A stretch of DNA of 64,000 nucleotides from CALRWV02 sp943371965 (GTDB lineage Bacteria; Bacteroidota; JABWAT01), in assembly GCA_943371965.1 (NCBI GenBank), contig CALRWV020000002.1, positions 62,001-126,000 on the forward strand. Direction: 5' to 3'. Numbering within the stretch: position 1 is the first letter of the stretch; every line of letters starts with the position of its first letter. A model generated the notes under the pieces. It saw only the letters and a program-made list of their open reading frames with translations, ran no database searches and was not told the DNA's origin. The position numbers and the translations under genes were made by a program. Of the stretch, positions 48,401 to 56,863 are shown in pieces.

Positions 48401-48748
48401 CTTGATAACGTCGGAATTGCAGATGGAAGTTCTTTGGCTGTTGCTGAAAGCGAAACTGTTATGCCTGAAAAGTTTGTATTGTTCAGTGCATACCCGAACC
48501 CGTTTAATCCATCAACGACCATCAGGTTTACAGTTGAAAAAAATGAAATAACTTCACTTGTTATGTACAACATGCTGGGTCAGAAAGTAACTTCACTTTT
48601 TGATGAAACGGCAGAAAAGGGAAAACTCTACACCATCAGCTGGAATGGAAAAAATGACCGGAATCAAACTCTCGCCTCAGGTATTTATTTCGCAGTACTT
48701 CAGCAGGGAAATAATTTCAAAACAACAAAAGTTACATTTCTGAAATAA
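45500..48748 (+). CDS. Secreted gluzincin-like metallopeptidase with lamin-tail domain and T9SS sorting signal
   Basis: The start is ATG 45500 (MKKLFFIAVISALSLISFAAD); a TTG in frame 12 bp earlier is less likely. The 1082-residue protein has a signal peptide, a carboxypeptidase-regulatory-like sandwich (about 20-115), then a zinc motif H227-E-T-G-H231 (ALHETGHYID) and 33 residues later WGEGWPTF with E264. HExxH plus GEGW is the layout of fungalysin-like gluzincins, so the domain should be a zinc peptidase. A lamin-tail domain (about 440-570; VELMNTTESSIDISGWKFY), an FN3-like domain (about 705-780; HLSWINGSS), a jelly-roll-like region and a type A T9SS C-terminal signal (about 990-1082; YPNPFNPSTTIRF, NMLGQKV, SGIYFAVLQ) follow. 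It should be exported across the outer membrane and attached or released there. A strong hairpin follows the stop. Confidence 0.88.
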   Translation: MKKLFFIAVISALSLISFAADTVTGNLKYQDYKFGLSGYTGAFQLLPVRHIKIRVMVGSTQLGVGYTDDSGNYAVTFTNTSTRTIYLVASCEGDVANGYPIYVANKLVNGNSPVLANLQFIATNIDTIVSHVPGNSPNAGNSVIYAKSSTSVAQAFNIFDCGVDGFDWVASSEARGIKATASDVLIYEWSATDQIDGGYYSNHTISMGSPAHKTSPISGYADMIALHETGHYIDDVVLNGVSTNPGGQHFINDNYQDPRLSWGEGWPTFIAGSILKWKQANAEPISGTSPSIYVDMVNPPSWPPAPGTALSFSYDFEVGYQTQRGSANENNITSVLWDMADSPATLDLSNSTDDENLTVSMPTFWTVFKKLATLGTSLTSDDFWFQWFALNSGSDVEMKNVFNTKNRFPYYEDESEPASNSKLTALNLPAQDVRAPGANNGVVIYEVEVGSLDGVELMNTTESSIDISGWKFYAGLNTKTTISYTFPPNTVIEANGILRVIENGDALQNKSETVFIEVNIEWNYDTNGACALTNSSNTGIDFVRWGGNTSLSIPSGTVFTGSLNAPASPNSLQRQTNGYDSNAASDFTEKSPTFGYTNSTVSFSGNTFYQTNDLDYFSLKGQPGNTYTVFADGFFSATLPEVAITNSAGSTIISKMATSSTDQLSLTIVLPDTNLYFVKFTNNTLYSLFGEYTISVLRENDKVSRPFPPADFNYSADNGIHLSWINGSSYDSVVVYRDDIKIGQTNSSSYTDSDLPAKSQHIYSIEAWKNGIQAEDKPEIAAINSKALDLYSNYYETKMEQKFWKLQGDWGPEYGTGVNGSNALTDSPGVDYVDNTETRVELNVPVLVTSVNKLLFSHVALLEPGDDQGDWDYGKVEVRKKGSSVWIDATSLIPKSISSIEGNGKIIDGRMYPSWEQELIDLTYNIPPLYKNESIKLSSIPGIAVNDTIFISFRMFTDAAATFDGWYLDNVGIADGSSLAVAESETVMPEKFVLFSAYPNPFNPSTTIRFTVEKNEITSLVMYNMLGQKVTSLFDETAEKGKLYTISWNGKNDRNQTLASGIYFAVLQQGNNFKTTKVTFLK

Positions 48749-48757
48749 AATTTTATA

Positions 48758-48791
48758 GAAATTCAGATTCCGTTTTCGGAATCTGAATTTC
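48758..48791 (+). terminator. Terminator after the T9SS metallopeptidase gene
   Basis: A 15-bp perfect stem (GAAATTCAGATTCCG / CGGAATCTGAATTTC) with a TTTT loop begins 10 nt after the stop codon. No long T-run follows, but stem quality and position are convincing. Confidence 0.75.
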
Positions 48792-48794
48792 CTG

Positions 48795-48885
48795 CTGTCA
48801 ATTGTCATCTGTCAACTATCAATTTCCTACCAACCATTAACCACTCACTACTAGCCACTCGCCTCTTTCCTCCAAACCAATATTA
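48795..48885. repeat. Degenerate short-unit spacer
   Basis: TGTCAATTGTCATCTGTCAACT changes into CCAACCATTAACCACTCACT and then CTAGCCACTCGCCTC, i.e. runs of related 7-8-base units. The same style of sequence occurs at about 27470-27540, 40860-40900, 55125-55200 and 59250-59290, always between genes. Confidence 0.55.
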
Positions 48886-48985
48886 GCAAACTATTAGACT
48901 ACCCCCATTTCTATTGTCATTGAATAAGTTTTTATCGAGATTCGCTTAAAGGACTTATGAGTCTTTTAATAAAAACGGAGGGCTT

Positions 48986-49855
48986 ATGCACAAGTTTAAA
49001 AACATTCTGATGCCGGTAGATTTTTCAGATCAAACTCTGCCGATGTTCAAGTATGCCCTTAAACTGGCATCTCACGAAGATTCACAGATTCATATTTTGA
49101 ATGTGAATGAAATGAGCAGTATGTCCTACCCCGGATCTGCTTATTCTTTGGGTCTCGTTAACTTCAGCGAACTGGAAGATTATATTGGAAATTGGGCGAA
49201 AGAAGAGTACGTCAATCTTCTGAAAAAAGTTGTTGTAGAAAAACCGCATCTCATCAAATTTCATCAGGTAAAAGGACGTGTGTCAGATGAAATTGTAAAC
49301 TTTGCTGATGCCAATCATGCAGATGTTATTTTAATGGCAACACATTCACGCACAAAACTGGAAGATCTGTTTTTGGGATCTCGGACGGAACGTGTTCTGC
49401 ACCTAACCAACAAACCGGTTATCGTTCTGCGCGAACCTGACATTGCTCCGGAATTCCCCCCGAAACATATTCTGGTTACAACTGATTACAGCATTCAATC
49501 TGCCAAAATTTTTGACTCCGTGGTTTCGATTGCAAAAGAATACGGATCAAAGGTTACGGTATTGAGTGTAGATTCTTATGACGACGGATTTCTTGAAAAA
49601 CTGGACGAAACCCAACTGATGATATTGAGACGTCCGTTTGAGGATTTGGGTGACAGAGTCACCTTTGAAACTGTTAGGGCAATTCACTCTGTAAACGGAA
49701 TTACCGATTTTCTGAAAGACCATAAGGAAATCGATATGACAGCAATGGCAACACATGGAAGATCAGGATTGGGACATATCATGCTCGGAAGCACAACGGA
49801 AGCAATTATCCGTCAGACGAAAATTCCGGTACTGGTAATCCGTTCCAAGAAATGA
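48986..49855 (+). CDS. Universal stress protein with two tandem Usp domains
   Basis: This 289-residue cytoplasmic protein holds two Usp domains (about 1-148 and 155-289). The second has the full ATP-binding pattern THGRSGLGHIMLGSTTEAI; the first has THSRTKLEDLFLGSRTERV, which lacks the G-x-x-G-style loop but keeps GSRTE. Each begins with the standard ILMPVDFS or ILVTTDYS strand. An unusually good GGAGGG ribosome site lies 3-4 nt before the ATG region. Tandem Usp proteins respond to starvation and redox stress in many bacteria. It appears monocistronic, ended by the hairpin at 49985-50028. Confidence 0.93.
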   Translation: MHKFKNILMPVDFSDQTLPMFKYALKLASHEDSQIHILNVNEMSSMSYPGSAYSLGLVNFSELEDYIGNWAKEEYVNLLKKVVVEKPHLIKFHQVKGRVSDEIVNFADANHADVILMATHSRTKLEDLFLGSRTERVLHLTNKPVIVLREPDIAPEFPPKHILVTTDYSIQSAKIFDSVVSIAKEYGSKVTVLSVDSYDDGFLEKLDETQLMILRRPFEDLGDRVTFETVRAIHSVNGITDFLKDHKEIDMTAMATHGRSGLGHIMLGSTTEAIIRQTKIPVLVIRSKK

Positions 49856-49984
49856 AAATGGAAAAGGAACTCAGCAGAAGTCCTTTGCAAAAATGCCGGA
49901 GAGATTTCAGTAAGTGTGATCGGACCCTCCAGCACAGGTTAGTATCTCTGCAACGGCGTTTCTGAAAAAGGATACTTCTGGGAC

Positions 49985-50028
49985 AACACAACAAAAAACC
50001 CGCTGAAAAGCGGGTTTTTTGTTGTGTT
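49985..50028. terminator. Strong terminator between the Usp and barrel genes
   Basis: A 20-bp perfect stem with a GAAA tetraloop (ACAAAAAACCCGCT GAAA AGCGGGTTTTTTGT core). A-run on one side and T-run on the other make it bidirectional for the convergent genes. The core is shared with the terminator at 52740-52772. Confidence 0.92.
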
Positions 50029-50044
50029 AATAATTTAGAGTTTC

Positions 50045-52552
50045 TTAAAAAACATAGTTCAACCCAATAATAATATTTCTGGGTTGCTGGTAAAGTTCTG
50101 GACGGTTGTTTTCTTTGATGTCTTTGTAAATATCCAATGCTTTTTGACCGTTATTTTCTTTTATCCGGTTATTTATCAACACTCTATATTCTGTTGGGTT
50201 GAATTCACCTACATAAAAATTTTCGGCCTCATAAAGTTTTACATCATTCAGCAAATTCCGGCATAAAATGAAGACCTCCAAATTGATTTGTGGAACTATT
50301 TTTGAAATTCTAAAATCCAGATTTTGATATTCTTTTCTTTGGGGAAAATACCTGATTGCAGTCCCATTATTATTGTACCGCTCAAAAAAACCATACTCCG
50401 GATAAGTAAAAATATGATTTCCGGAAATAGTTGATTGATATATTAAGTACACTTTGTAATAAGTAGGTTCTTCCTTTGTAAAATAGTAATTAAGCGAAAA
50501 GGTCAAATGATCAAAACCAAAACGTAAATTTTCATCTGTCATATAGTTCAATATTTCCGAAAACTGATATGATTTTGTTTTGGGACTGTTATTACCTTTA
50601 TTTATTACAAATTGCGTTTTTAAAAATAAACTCTCTTTCCTGTATGAATGATTTAGCTGAAATCCATGATCCAATAAAGTTTCATTTGAACTGCCTTTAT
50701 AATTAATACCCAAAACTCCATACAAAGGGTCAAAGTCTATTATTTCTTTATACAAATCAGTAAGGGAATTAACTCTCTCATTCTGATAGTATGCAACTTC
50801 AATAATATGATTTTCATAAAAGTTCATCTGACTGCATATATTAATCAAAGTCGACTCAGTTGGTATGGTTCCCAGGTAATTATTATCATCAAGCAAGCCT
50901 CCTATTTCTCGAATTCTTTTGCCATAACCTGTAAACACTTTGTCATAATCAGGAGAGTACGCCTGTTTTTTATAACTGAAACTTGATGAAAAATATTTAT
51001 TTGGTTTAAATGTTAGCATAATTTCAGGCAGGATGTATCCTTTTGATGGAACAGAGTCAAACGAATTATCAGTAATTTGACGCTGAGAATTTCTTTCAAT
51101 ATGATTTATATCCAAAGATTTCATTTCAATCTTTTTATAGTTAAGCCCGAAATGCATTTCCATTTCATCTGTAATAAATTCATATTCCGATCCAACCCGC
51201 CATTCATTGGGTTTTTTAACAGGAAAATATTTGCTGTCAATTTTATTACCTAAAAAGTCGTACCCATATTGATCAATTGCACTACTTTCGGATAAAGTTA
51301 TATCATCACTATTTGGACGACTATTTTGGACAATGGAACCCAACCAGTATTTCAGTTTCCGCAATTGAAATTCTTTGTAGTATCCTGAAAATGAAATGGT
51401 ATTATTTTCGTTCAACTTAAGAGCATAGTTCAAATCAAACCGAATTCTTTTTTGTTCAGTCTTGTAATAATCAAAAAATGATTTGCCTGCCGGATCAAAT
51501 TTGATTACATAAAGATTTTCTGCATAATAACCGTTTGTTTTAACATCCAGTCCATAATTTGTTTTGTAATAATAAGGATTTGTTTCGGGTGATAAAGCTG
51601 ATTTAATATCACTGCCCCAAGTTGGATCATTCTGTTCAACAAAATTATTAAAACAGGAGAATTTGAAATTGAGCTGATTATTTTCATTGACATTTATCTT
51701 CAACCCAAACTGATTGGCATAAGTAGTTTTGTTTCTCTGCATCTGATGATCGGGGTTAAAAATTTCAAGCGGCAGAACACCTTCATTTCCCTTCATTTGA
51801 TTGAACAATCCCAAATAGGAAAATTCAAACTGCTGGTATGGCAATACTAACGAGATATCAATATCTTTCTGATCAAATAATGCATTTTTTCTGTATTTGG
51901 GGTATGTCAGAGAACTCGTGAAATTTTCAAGTTTTTCACTCTCTCTGTCATAATTACCAAAGTCAACACTATTATAATTCAAACCTCCAAATGTCTCACC
52001 GATCGGCTCATCGTTTTTCCAGAAAGATGAACTTCGTATTTGTCTTCCTGCTACTGCAAACTGACTGTTCTCTATAACTGGTATTTGCCCTGAGACCATT
52101 GCCGTAAAATTCCGATAGCCGAGACTTATTCCATCAGTTCCCAGAATTGTCTTTCCGGAAGGTTGAAAGCCATCAAATCCGTATTCAATAAAACCTGTTA
52201 GGTTCTTCTGATTGATATTTTTCTTCAGATTTATAGATTGACTGTTTCCTATGAATCCAAATTGAAGCGCCGATTCAAAACTTCCAACAAATTGAGGAAT
52301 TGGCATTAATGCGGTCTCACCTGTTAGGACGTCAGTGAGCTCAAGCCCTTCAAATGTAAATTGAATAAATTCATCCTGCGACCAGGGAAGAACAAGATGA
52401 TCATCAAAAGACATGAAGTTGAAGTTTCTTTTCAACTCAGCATTCAATGATGGATAATTGTGTTTGAACTGATTGGTGATTAAGTTTTGTGAATAAATTG
52501 GGACTGGATAAATATGAGAAATAAATAGAAAAGCAAATAATATAACTTTCAT
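50045..52552 (-). CDS. Outer-membrane beta-barrel protein (TonB-dependent-receptor-like)
   Basis: The 835-residue protein has a signal peptide (to about residue 21, YSQN) and is otherwise full of amphipathic beta strands with aromatic ends; it finishes PRNIIIGLNYVF, an outer-membrane barrel signature with a terminal Phe. The C-terminal half (LDFRISKIVPQINLEVFILCRNLLND) has the look of the last strands of TonB-dependent receptors, but I see no clear plug domain or TonB box, so it may be a diverged receptor or a large porin. The nearest genes (Usp, citrate synthase) give no substrate clue. It stands alone between two terminators and its codon use looks more AT-rich than that of its neighbours. 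Confidence 0.8.
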   Translation of the reverse strand: MKVILFAFLFISHIYPVPIYSQNLITNQFKHNYPSLNAELKRNFNFMSFDDHLVLPWSQDEFIQFTFEGLELTDVLTGETALMPIPQFVGSFESALQFGFIGNSQSINLKKNINQKNLTGFIEYGFDGFQPSGKTILGTDGISLGYRNFTAMVSGQIPVIENSQFAVAGRQIRSSSFWKNDEPIGETFGGLNYNSVDFGNYDRESEKLENFTSSLTYPKYRKNALFDQKDIDISLVLPYQQFEFSYLGLFNQMKGNEGVLPLEIFNPDHQMQRNKTTYANQFGLKINVNENNQLNFKFSCFNNFVEQNDPTWGSDIKSALSPETNPYYYKTNYGLDVKTNGYYAENLYVIKFDPAGKSFFDYYKTEQKRIRFDLNYALKLNENNTISFSGYYKEFQLRKLKYWLGSIVQNSRPNSDDITLSESSAIDQYGYDFLGNKIDSKYFPVKKPNEWRVGSEYEFITDEMEMHFGLNYKKIEMKSLDINHIERNSQRQITDNSFDSVPSKGYILPEIMLTFKPNKYFSSSFSYKKQAYSPDYDKVFTGYGKRIREIGGLLDDNNYLGTIPTESTLINICSQMNFYENHIIEVAYYQNERVNSLTDLYKEIIDFDPLYGVLGINYKGSSNETLLDHGFQLNHSYRKESLFLKTQFVINKGNNSPKTKSYQFSEILNYMTDENLRFGFDHLTFSLNYYFTKEEPTYYKVYLIYQSTISGNHIFTYPEYGFFERYNNNGTAIRYFPQRKEYQNLDFRISKIVPQINLEVFILCRNLLNDVKLYEAENFYVGEFNPTEYRVLINNRIKENNGQKALDIYKDIKENNRPELYQQPRNIIIGLNYVF

Positions 52553-52739
52553 GATGGGACTCCTGAATTTCGATCGAGAACAAGGACTAAGAAAACAATA
52601 ATACGGATATTTTTAAATCTACTAATTCCGGATTATGCATCGGGGATTCAATGCCAAACAGGAACTAACACTAATGTCGGAAAACCTGAATATTAAAATC
52701 AAGTAAACCTAAATTATTATTCAATTAAGGTACCCAAAC

Positions 52740-52772
52740 AACAAAAAACCCGCTTTCGGCGGGTTTTTTGTT
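52740..52772. terminator. Terminator downstream of citrate synthase
   Basis: A 14-bp stem (AACAAAAAACCCGC / GCGGGTTTTTTGTT) with a 5-nt loop begins just after the gltA stop on the minus strand and ends in a T-run in either direction. The stem core matches the one at 49985-50028. Confidence 0.9.
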
Positions 52773-52776
52773 TTAC

Positions 52777-54069
52777 TTATTTTCTCAAATCTCTCTGCAC
52801 ATAATCGTGAACATTTTCACCGATGTAAATCTGACGTGGCCGTCCGATTTTGGTTTCAGGTCTGTTGATCATTTCACGCCAGTGCGCCATCCAGCCGGGA
52901 AGTCTTCCGATTGCAAACATTACGGTAAACATGTTCACCGGAATTCCCATCGCCTTGTAAATAATACCTGAATAGAAATCGACATTCGGGTACAATTTCT
53001 TTTCAATGAAATACGGATCAGTCAAAGCTGCAGCTTCCAGCTTTTTCGCGATATCAAGAAGCGGATCGTGAATGCCGAGAATTTCAAGAACATCATCTGC
53101 CGCTTTTTTGATAATGGTAGCTCTTGGGTCGAAGTTTTTGTAAACGCGGTGACCAAATCCCATCAATTTGAAATTGGAATTTTTGTCTTTCGCCATTTCA
53201 ACAAATTTCTTTACATTTCCACCATCATTTTTAATCAGTTCAAGCATTTCAACCACTTCCTGATTTGCACCGCCATGAAGAGGTCCCCACAGAGCACAGA
53301 TTCCGGCAGAAATAGTTGCAAAAAGATTCGCCTGAGAACTTCCCACCAAACGGACAGTTGAAGTTGAACAGTTCTGTTCGTGATCGGCATGAAGAATCAG
53401 CAATTGGTTCAGAACTTTTACAAGACGTTCATCAATCTGGTAATCATTGGTTGGTTTTGCAAACATCATATTCAGGAAGTTGGCAGCATAACTTAATTTA
53501 TCATTCGGATAAACGAACGGTTCGCCGATTGATTTTTTGTAGGAAAAGGCAGCAATGGTTCTGAGTTTGGAAAGCAGACGGGCAAACATCAGATCCTGTT
53601 CTTCCATCGTCAGTCTGGGTTTCAGCATGTCAGGATAGTAACTGGAAAGCGAACAGATCATGGAAGAAAGAATTGCCATTGGGTGCGCTGTTCCCGGGTA
53701 ACCGTCAAAAAACCGTTTCATGTCTTCATGAATCATGGCATGTTCGGTCAGCAAAGAAGAAAATTTGGTAATCTGATCAATGGTCGGAAGTTTTCCGTAA
53801 ATCAGAAGATAAGAGGTTTCAATAAAAGTGGAATGTTCAGCCAATTGTTCAATCGGAATGCCGCGGTAACGCAAAATTCCCAGATCCCCATCCAAAAAGG
53901 TGATAGAAGAAGTGGTTGCTCCGGTGTTCATATAACCGTTATCAAGAGTAACGTAACCGGTTGTCTGTCTTAAAGTTGTGATATCAACTGCTTTTTCGTT
54001 TTCAGTTCCAACAACAATTGGGAGTTCGTAGGTTTTTCCGTCGAGAATGAGTTGTGCTTTGTCGGACAT
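52777..54069 (-). CDS. gltA: Citrate synthase
   Basis: The 430-residue enzyme condenses acetyl-CoA and oxaloacetate to citrate, the entry step of the TCA cycle. Active-site histidines lie in LHADHEQNCSTS, WGPLHGGANQE and GFGHRVYKNFDPRA, and the catalytic Asp in the NVDFYSGIIYKAMG region. Length and the N-terminal domain (LILDGKTYELPIVVGTENEK) fit the hexameric, Gram-negative type. The ATG at 54069 has a good AAGGTG ribosome site. It appears monocistronic between its terminator and a 458-bp upstream gap. Confidence 0.97.
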   Translation of the reverse strand: MSDKAQLILDGKTYELPIVVGTENEKAVDITTLRQTTGYVTLDNGYMNTGATTSSITFLDGDLGILRYRGIPIEQLAEHSTFIETSYLLIYGKLPTIDQITKFSSLLTEHAMIHEDMKRFFDGYPGTAHPMAILSSMICSLSSYYPDMLKPRLTMEEQDLMFARLLSKLRTIAAFSYKKSIGEPFVYPNDKLSYAANFLNMMFAKPTNDYQIDERLVKVLNQLLILHADHEQNCSTSTVRLVGSSQANLFATISAGICALWGPLHGGANQEVVEMLELIKNDGGNVKKFVEMAKDKNSNFKLMGFGHRVYKNFDPRATIIKKAADDVLEILGIHDPLLDIAKKLEAAALTDPYFIEKKLYPNVDFYSGIIYKAMGIPVNMFTVMFAIGRLPGWMAHWREMINRPETKIGRPRQIYIGENVHDYVQRDLRK

Positions 54070-54527
54070 AATAACACCTTGTCTGTTTTTTTAGAGTATT
54101 GAAATATTTTCAGTCATGCGATTTTTTGTCCACCGAAAATGGAAAACTTTACTGTGAAAGAAAAGTTTAATAAGCAAAAAATTTCATGTGATTTGAATCG
54201 GATGCCGTCTTTTTCCGGCATTTCAGAATTTCGTTTCAGAAAATGGATTTCGAAGATGTTAACCTTGTGATCAGTCATTTAAAATCAACCATGTCTTCAC
54301 ATCAATCAGGTGTTTCATCCAAACACTGAACAAAAATCATACAACCCTGATTTGGATTTAAGAAGATTGGGTTAATTAATTAAGGTTAAATAGCTTACCT
54401 GCCATAAAGATAAACAATAATATGAAATTCAGATTATTTAATTAATAATTCAAATCAGGATTTTTCTTGCCTAAATCAGAAAAGAGCCTTACATTTCTGG
54501 CGGTCACAAAAATAGCTGGAGGTTTTT
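54070..54527. other. Divergent gap between gltA and the CBS-domain gene
   Basis: Nothing coding is supported in these 458 bp. A promoter candidate for the CBS gene lies at 54467-54497. The middle is AT-rich without clear repeats. The gap length would allow regulatory sites for gltA, but none was recognised. Confidence 0.6.
54467..54497 (+). promoter_or_regulatory. Candidate -33/-7 promoter for the CBS-domain gene
   Basis: TTG (54467-54469), 20 bp, then TACATTTC (54490-54497) match the Bacteroidota consensus with one mismatch in the -7 element. Transcription would begin some 25 nt before the ATG, just ahead of the GGAGG site. Confidence 0.4.
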
Positions 54528-55052
54528 ATGGAATCTTATTTGGAAGAAGAAATGGATTTGTACACTGAAAGTGGAGCAGTCAAAGCCCTTTCAACTGAAT
54601 CACTGAATGAACCAATCAAGTCACTTAACCTGATTCCTGCAACCCTGATCAGTTCTGCTACAACAGTGGCAGAAGCAGTGAAAATCATGCAGGATAAAAA
54701 CTTTGGAGCTCTTCTGGTTTCAGACAAAAACAAATTGACGGGAATTATTACCGAGCGGGATATTCTGAGAAAGGTTGCCGGAAAGAATCTCGAAGCGTCA
54801 AAAGTTACTGTCAACCAGATTATGACTCCAAACCCGGAAGCTCTAGAAATGAGTGACCAGATTTTATATGCCATGAATCTGATGGTTGTAGGCGGTTACC
54901 GTCACGTTCCAATTGTAGATGAAAATCGGAAACCGATATCAATTCTTTCGATTCGGGATATTGTAAAACATCTGTCTCAGTTTTTTGAAGCAGAAATCCA
55001 GAATCTGCCTCCAAAACCGTTGCGTGAAAATCAGGACCGCGAAGGCGCTTGA
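54528..55052 (+). CDS. Protein with paired CBS domains
   Basis: The 174-residue cytoplasmic protein is a single CBS pair (Bateman module): the first CBS at about 40-90 (TVAEAVKIMQDKNFGALLV, GIITERDILRKV), the second at about 102-155 (MTPNPEALEMSDQI, GGYRHVPIVDENRKPI, SIRDIVKHL). Such stand-alone pairs bind adenine nucleotides and may sense energy charge. A textbook GGAGG ribosome site lies 5 nt before the ATG. It is monocistronic; divergence from citrate synthase could mean co-regulation, which is only inference. Confidence 0.9.
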   Translation: MESYLEEEMDLYTESGAVKALSTESLNEPIKSLNLIPATLISSATTVAEAVKIMQDKNFGALLVSDKNKLTGIITERDILRKVAGKNLEASKVTVNQIMTPNPEALEMSDQILYAMNLMVVGGYRHVPIVDENRKPISILSIRDIVKHLSQFFEAEIQNLPPKPLRENQDREGA

Positions 55053-55089
55053 AAAAATTTAATTTAAACCGGGAATCTCTAAGTTTTTA

Positions 55090-55200
55090 TCAGTCATTCC
55101 TGCTTCCGCGGGAATGACAACATTCACATTTCTTCTAACCACTCGCTACTAACTACTCGCCACAAACCCCTGTCTTCTGACTCCTGAATTCTGACTTCTG
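55090..55200. repeat. Repeat-bearing convergent gap
   Basis: GTCATTCCTGCTTCCGCGGGAATGAC (55096-55121) is an imperfect palindrome that may terminate either flanking gene. It is followed by degenerate short units (CTAACCACTCGCTACTAACT, CTGACTCCTGAATTCTGACT) of the same family as at 48795-48885. Confidence 0.5.
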
Positions 55201-55206
55201 GATTCT

Positions 55207-56574
55207 TCATTCATCCTCATCAATAGCAACCAGTTTTTTCTTCCTGCGATCATCTCTTCTTCTATTTCCACCGTCATTCCGGTTATCCTGGTTATCAAAA
55301 TTGAAATCAATTGTCTGCTGGTACTGTTCTTCATTGAAAACGCGTACCCGTTTTGGAAGCAGATAATCAAGTGTCAGTTTTTCTGATTGAAACAGCGTTG
55401 AATGGGTTGAATCCGGTTTTGAAGAATCCACTGAAAGATAAATTGTTGAAGGAAGTAAAAACCACTGGCGCAAATCGGCTTTTTCGGTTACATCATTTAC
55501 CACTTTCATAACATTTCCCAGAACCCACAATGATCCCCAGAAAATATCTTCACCGTTGGTAGAATTATCGTCAACTTTTTCGCCCTTTTTCTTTTTTTCT
55601 TCCTTTTCTTTTTCCTTCTCTTCTTTACGTTTTTCCATCATTTTTTCTGATACAGCTGCAGTACCGTTTGCCAGTATGAATTTAGCGGCAACTCTTGCAA
55701 AATTCTTTGGCTGAAGTTCCTTTTCCTTCGCGTTGAATTCTGTTTCAAACTTTCCGGCAACATCAAACTTATGCTGACCGGTTTCAGAACCGGAGTCCTT
55801 CACATCAGGATTTGAAAAGGTATCAAAATAAACAGGATACGCAACTTTCAATGTGTAAATATCATCATCAGTATTTACCAAAAGCCTGATGTAAGCTTCA
55901 TTCAGTTCGGGAATCATTCCGGAAAAAGTGATGTGCAAATTGGTTTGTTTGGATGATGGAAGTTTTTCCTTCAAAGAATCGTAATCATAGTTTGCAAGTT
56001 TGAAACTGACTCTTGCTGCATTGTCATCACCGGCTAAATGAAAAACCATGCCTGAATAATAATTCAGAAACGGATAATCAGTTTGTTTGATTTTATAAAA
56101 ACCTGAGAATTGATCAAGGTAACTCAATTTCTGCTGCAGCTTTCTTACTTCAACAATGGCTCCATCGAGATCATTTTTTTGAAGAAAAGCGAGTGATTTG
56201 TAAAAATGGATCATCAAATGTTCAACAGGATAACTTTGATAATCTACGTTATACTGATTGGTTAAAATGCTCCCAACTTCCTGCGAAACCCTGCGGGTGT
56301 ACTGTTCTTCAATTCTGCTTTCTGCCAGATTGAAATAATAAATGGAGGAATCTAATTGCTGTGAATAAAAATGAAGACTGGCAAGATTCAGGTAATTGAA
56401 AAGTTTGTTCTGGAAATTTTTATATCCTTCTATTTTTTTGAATTTTTCAACCGAAGCAGTATTTACTTCTTTTTTCAATACATCTGACTGAACGTCTTTA
56501 CGGATTTCGGTAAAAGTTCCCTGTCCGCAACCAACTGCAAAAATCAAAAGAGGAATAAAAAGTAATTTTCTCAT
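55207..56574 (-). CDS. COG3014-like lipoprotein with TPR-type helices
   Basis: The 455-residue protein has a lipoprotein signal (LLIFAVGC, C16). Its N-terminal half is helical and TPR-like (LNLASLHFYSQQLDSSIYYF, HLMIHFYKSLAFLQKNDLDG, YYSGMVFHLAGDDNAARVSF). Then comes a beta-rich part (EAYIRLLVNTDD) with a conserved-looking NFARVAAKFILANGTAA segment, a long Lys/Glu run (about 316-335) and WFLLPSTIYLSVDS. This order matches the uncharacterised COG3014 lipoproteins. The last 25 residues are Arg/Asp-rich (GGNRRRDDRRKKK). It should sit at the outer or inner membrane, facing the periplasm. Function unknown; it is alone and divergent from cdd. Confidence 0.82.
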   Translation of the reverse strand: MRKLLFIPLLIFAVGCGQGTFTEIRKDVQSDVLKKEVNTASVEKFKKIEGYKNFQNKLFNYLNLASLHFYSQQLDSSIYYFNLAESRIEEQYTRRVSQEVGSILTNQYNVDYQSYPVEHLMIHFYKSLAFLQKNDLDGAIVEVRKLQQKLSYLDQFSGFYKIKQTDYPFLNYYSGMVFHLAGDDNAARVSFKLANYDYDSLKEKLPSSKQTNLHITFSGMIPELNEAYIRLLVNTDDDIYTLKVAYPVYFDTFSNPDVKDSGSETGQHKFDVAGKFETEFNAKEKELQPKNFARVAAKFILANGTAAVSEKMMEKRKEEKEKEKEEKKKKGEKVDDNSTNGEDIFWGSLWVLGNVMKVVNDVTEKADLRQWFLLPSTIYLSVDSSKPDSTHSTLFQSEKLTLDYLLPKRVRVFNEEQYQQTIDFNFDNQDNRNDGGNRRRDDRRKKKLVAIDEDE

Positions 56575-56863
56575 AATCTGTATTCTTAATTTGGGTTGCT
56601 ATACGTCTTCTTTTTCTTAAAGATTCGGAGGACTAAGGGAATTATCAGCAAATGCTGGATGTTGGATTTTGGATGTTGAATAAATGTGGAAAATAACTTT
56701 TTCTTTGATATTTTGAATTTAGTGGTTGAAGAAATTTTCAGAAACCGAAATTCCGGAATTCTGTATACGGACTCCGTTCTTCCGATTTCGATCTTCAGGG
56801 TTTGTATTTCTTGCAATTCAAAATGTGCGGTGGTATCTTTCAGCCCATTTTTTCCGGAATGCA

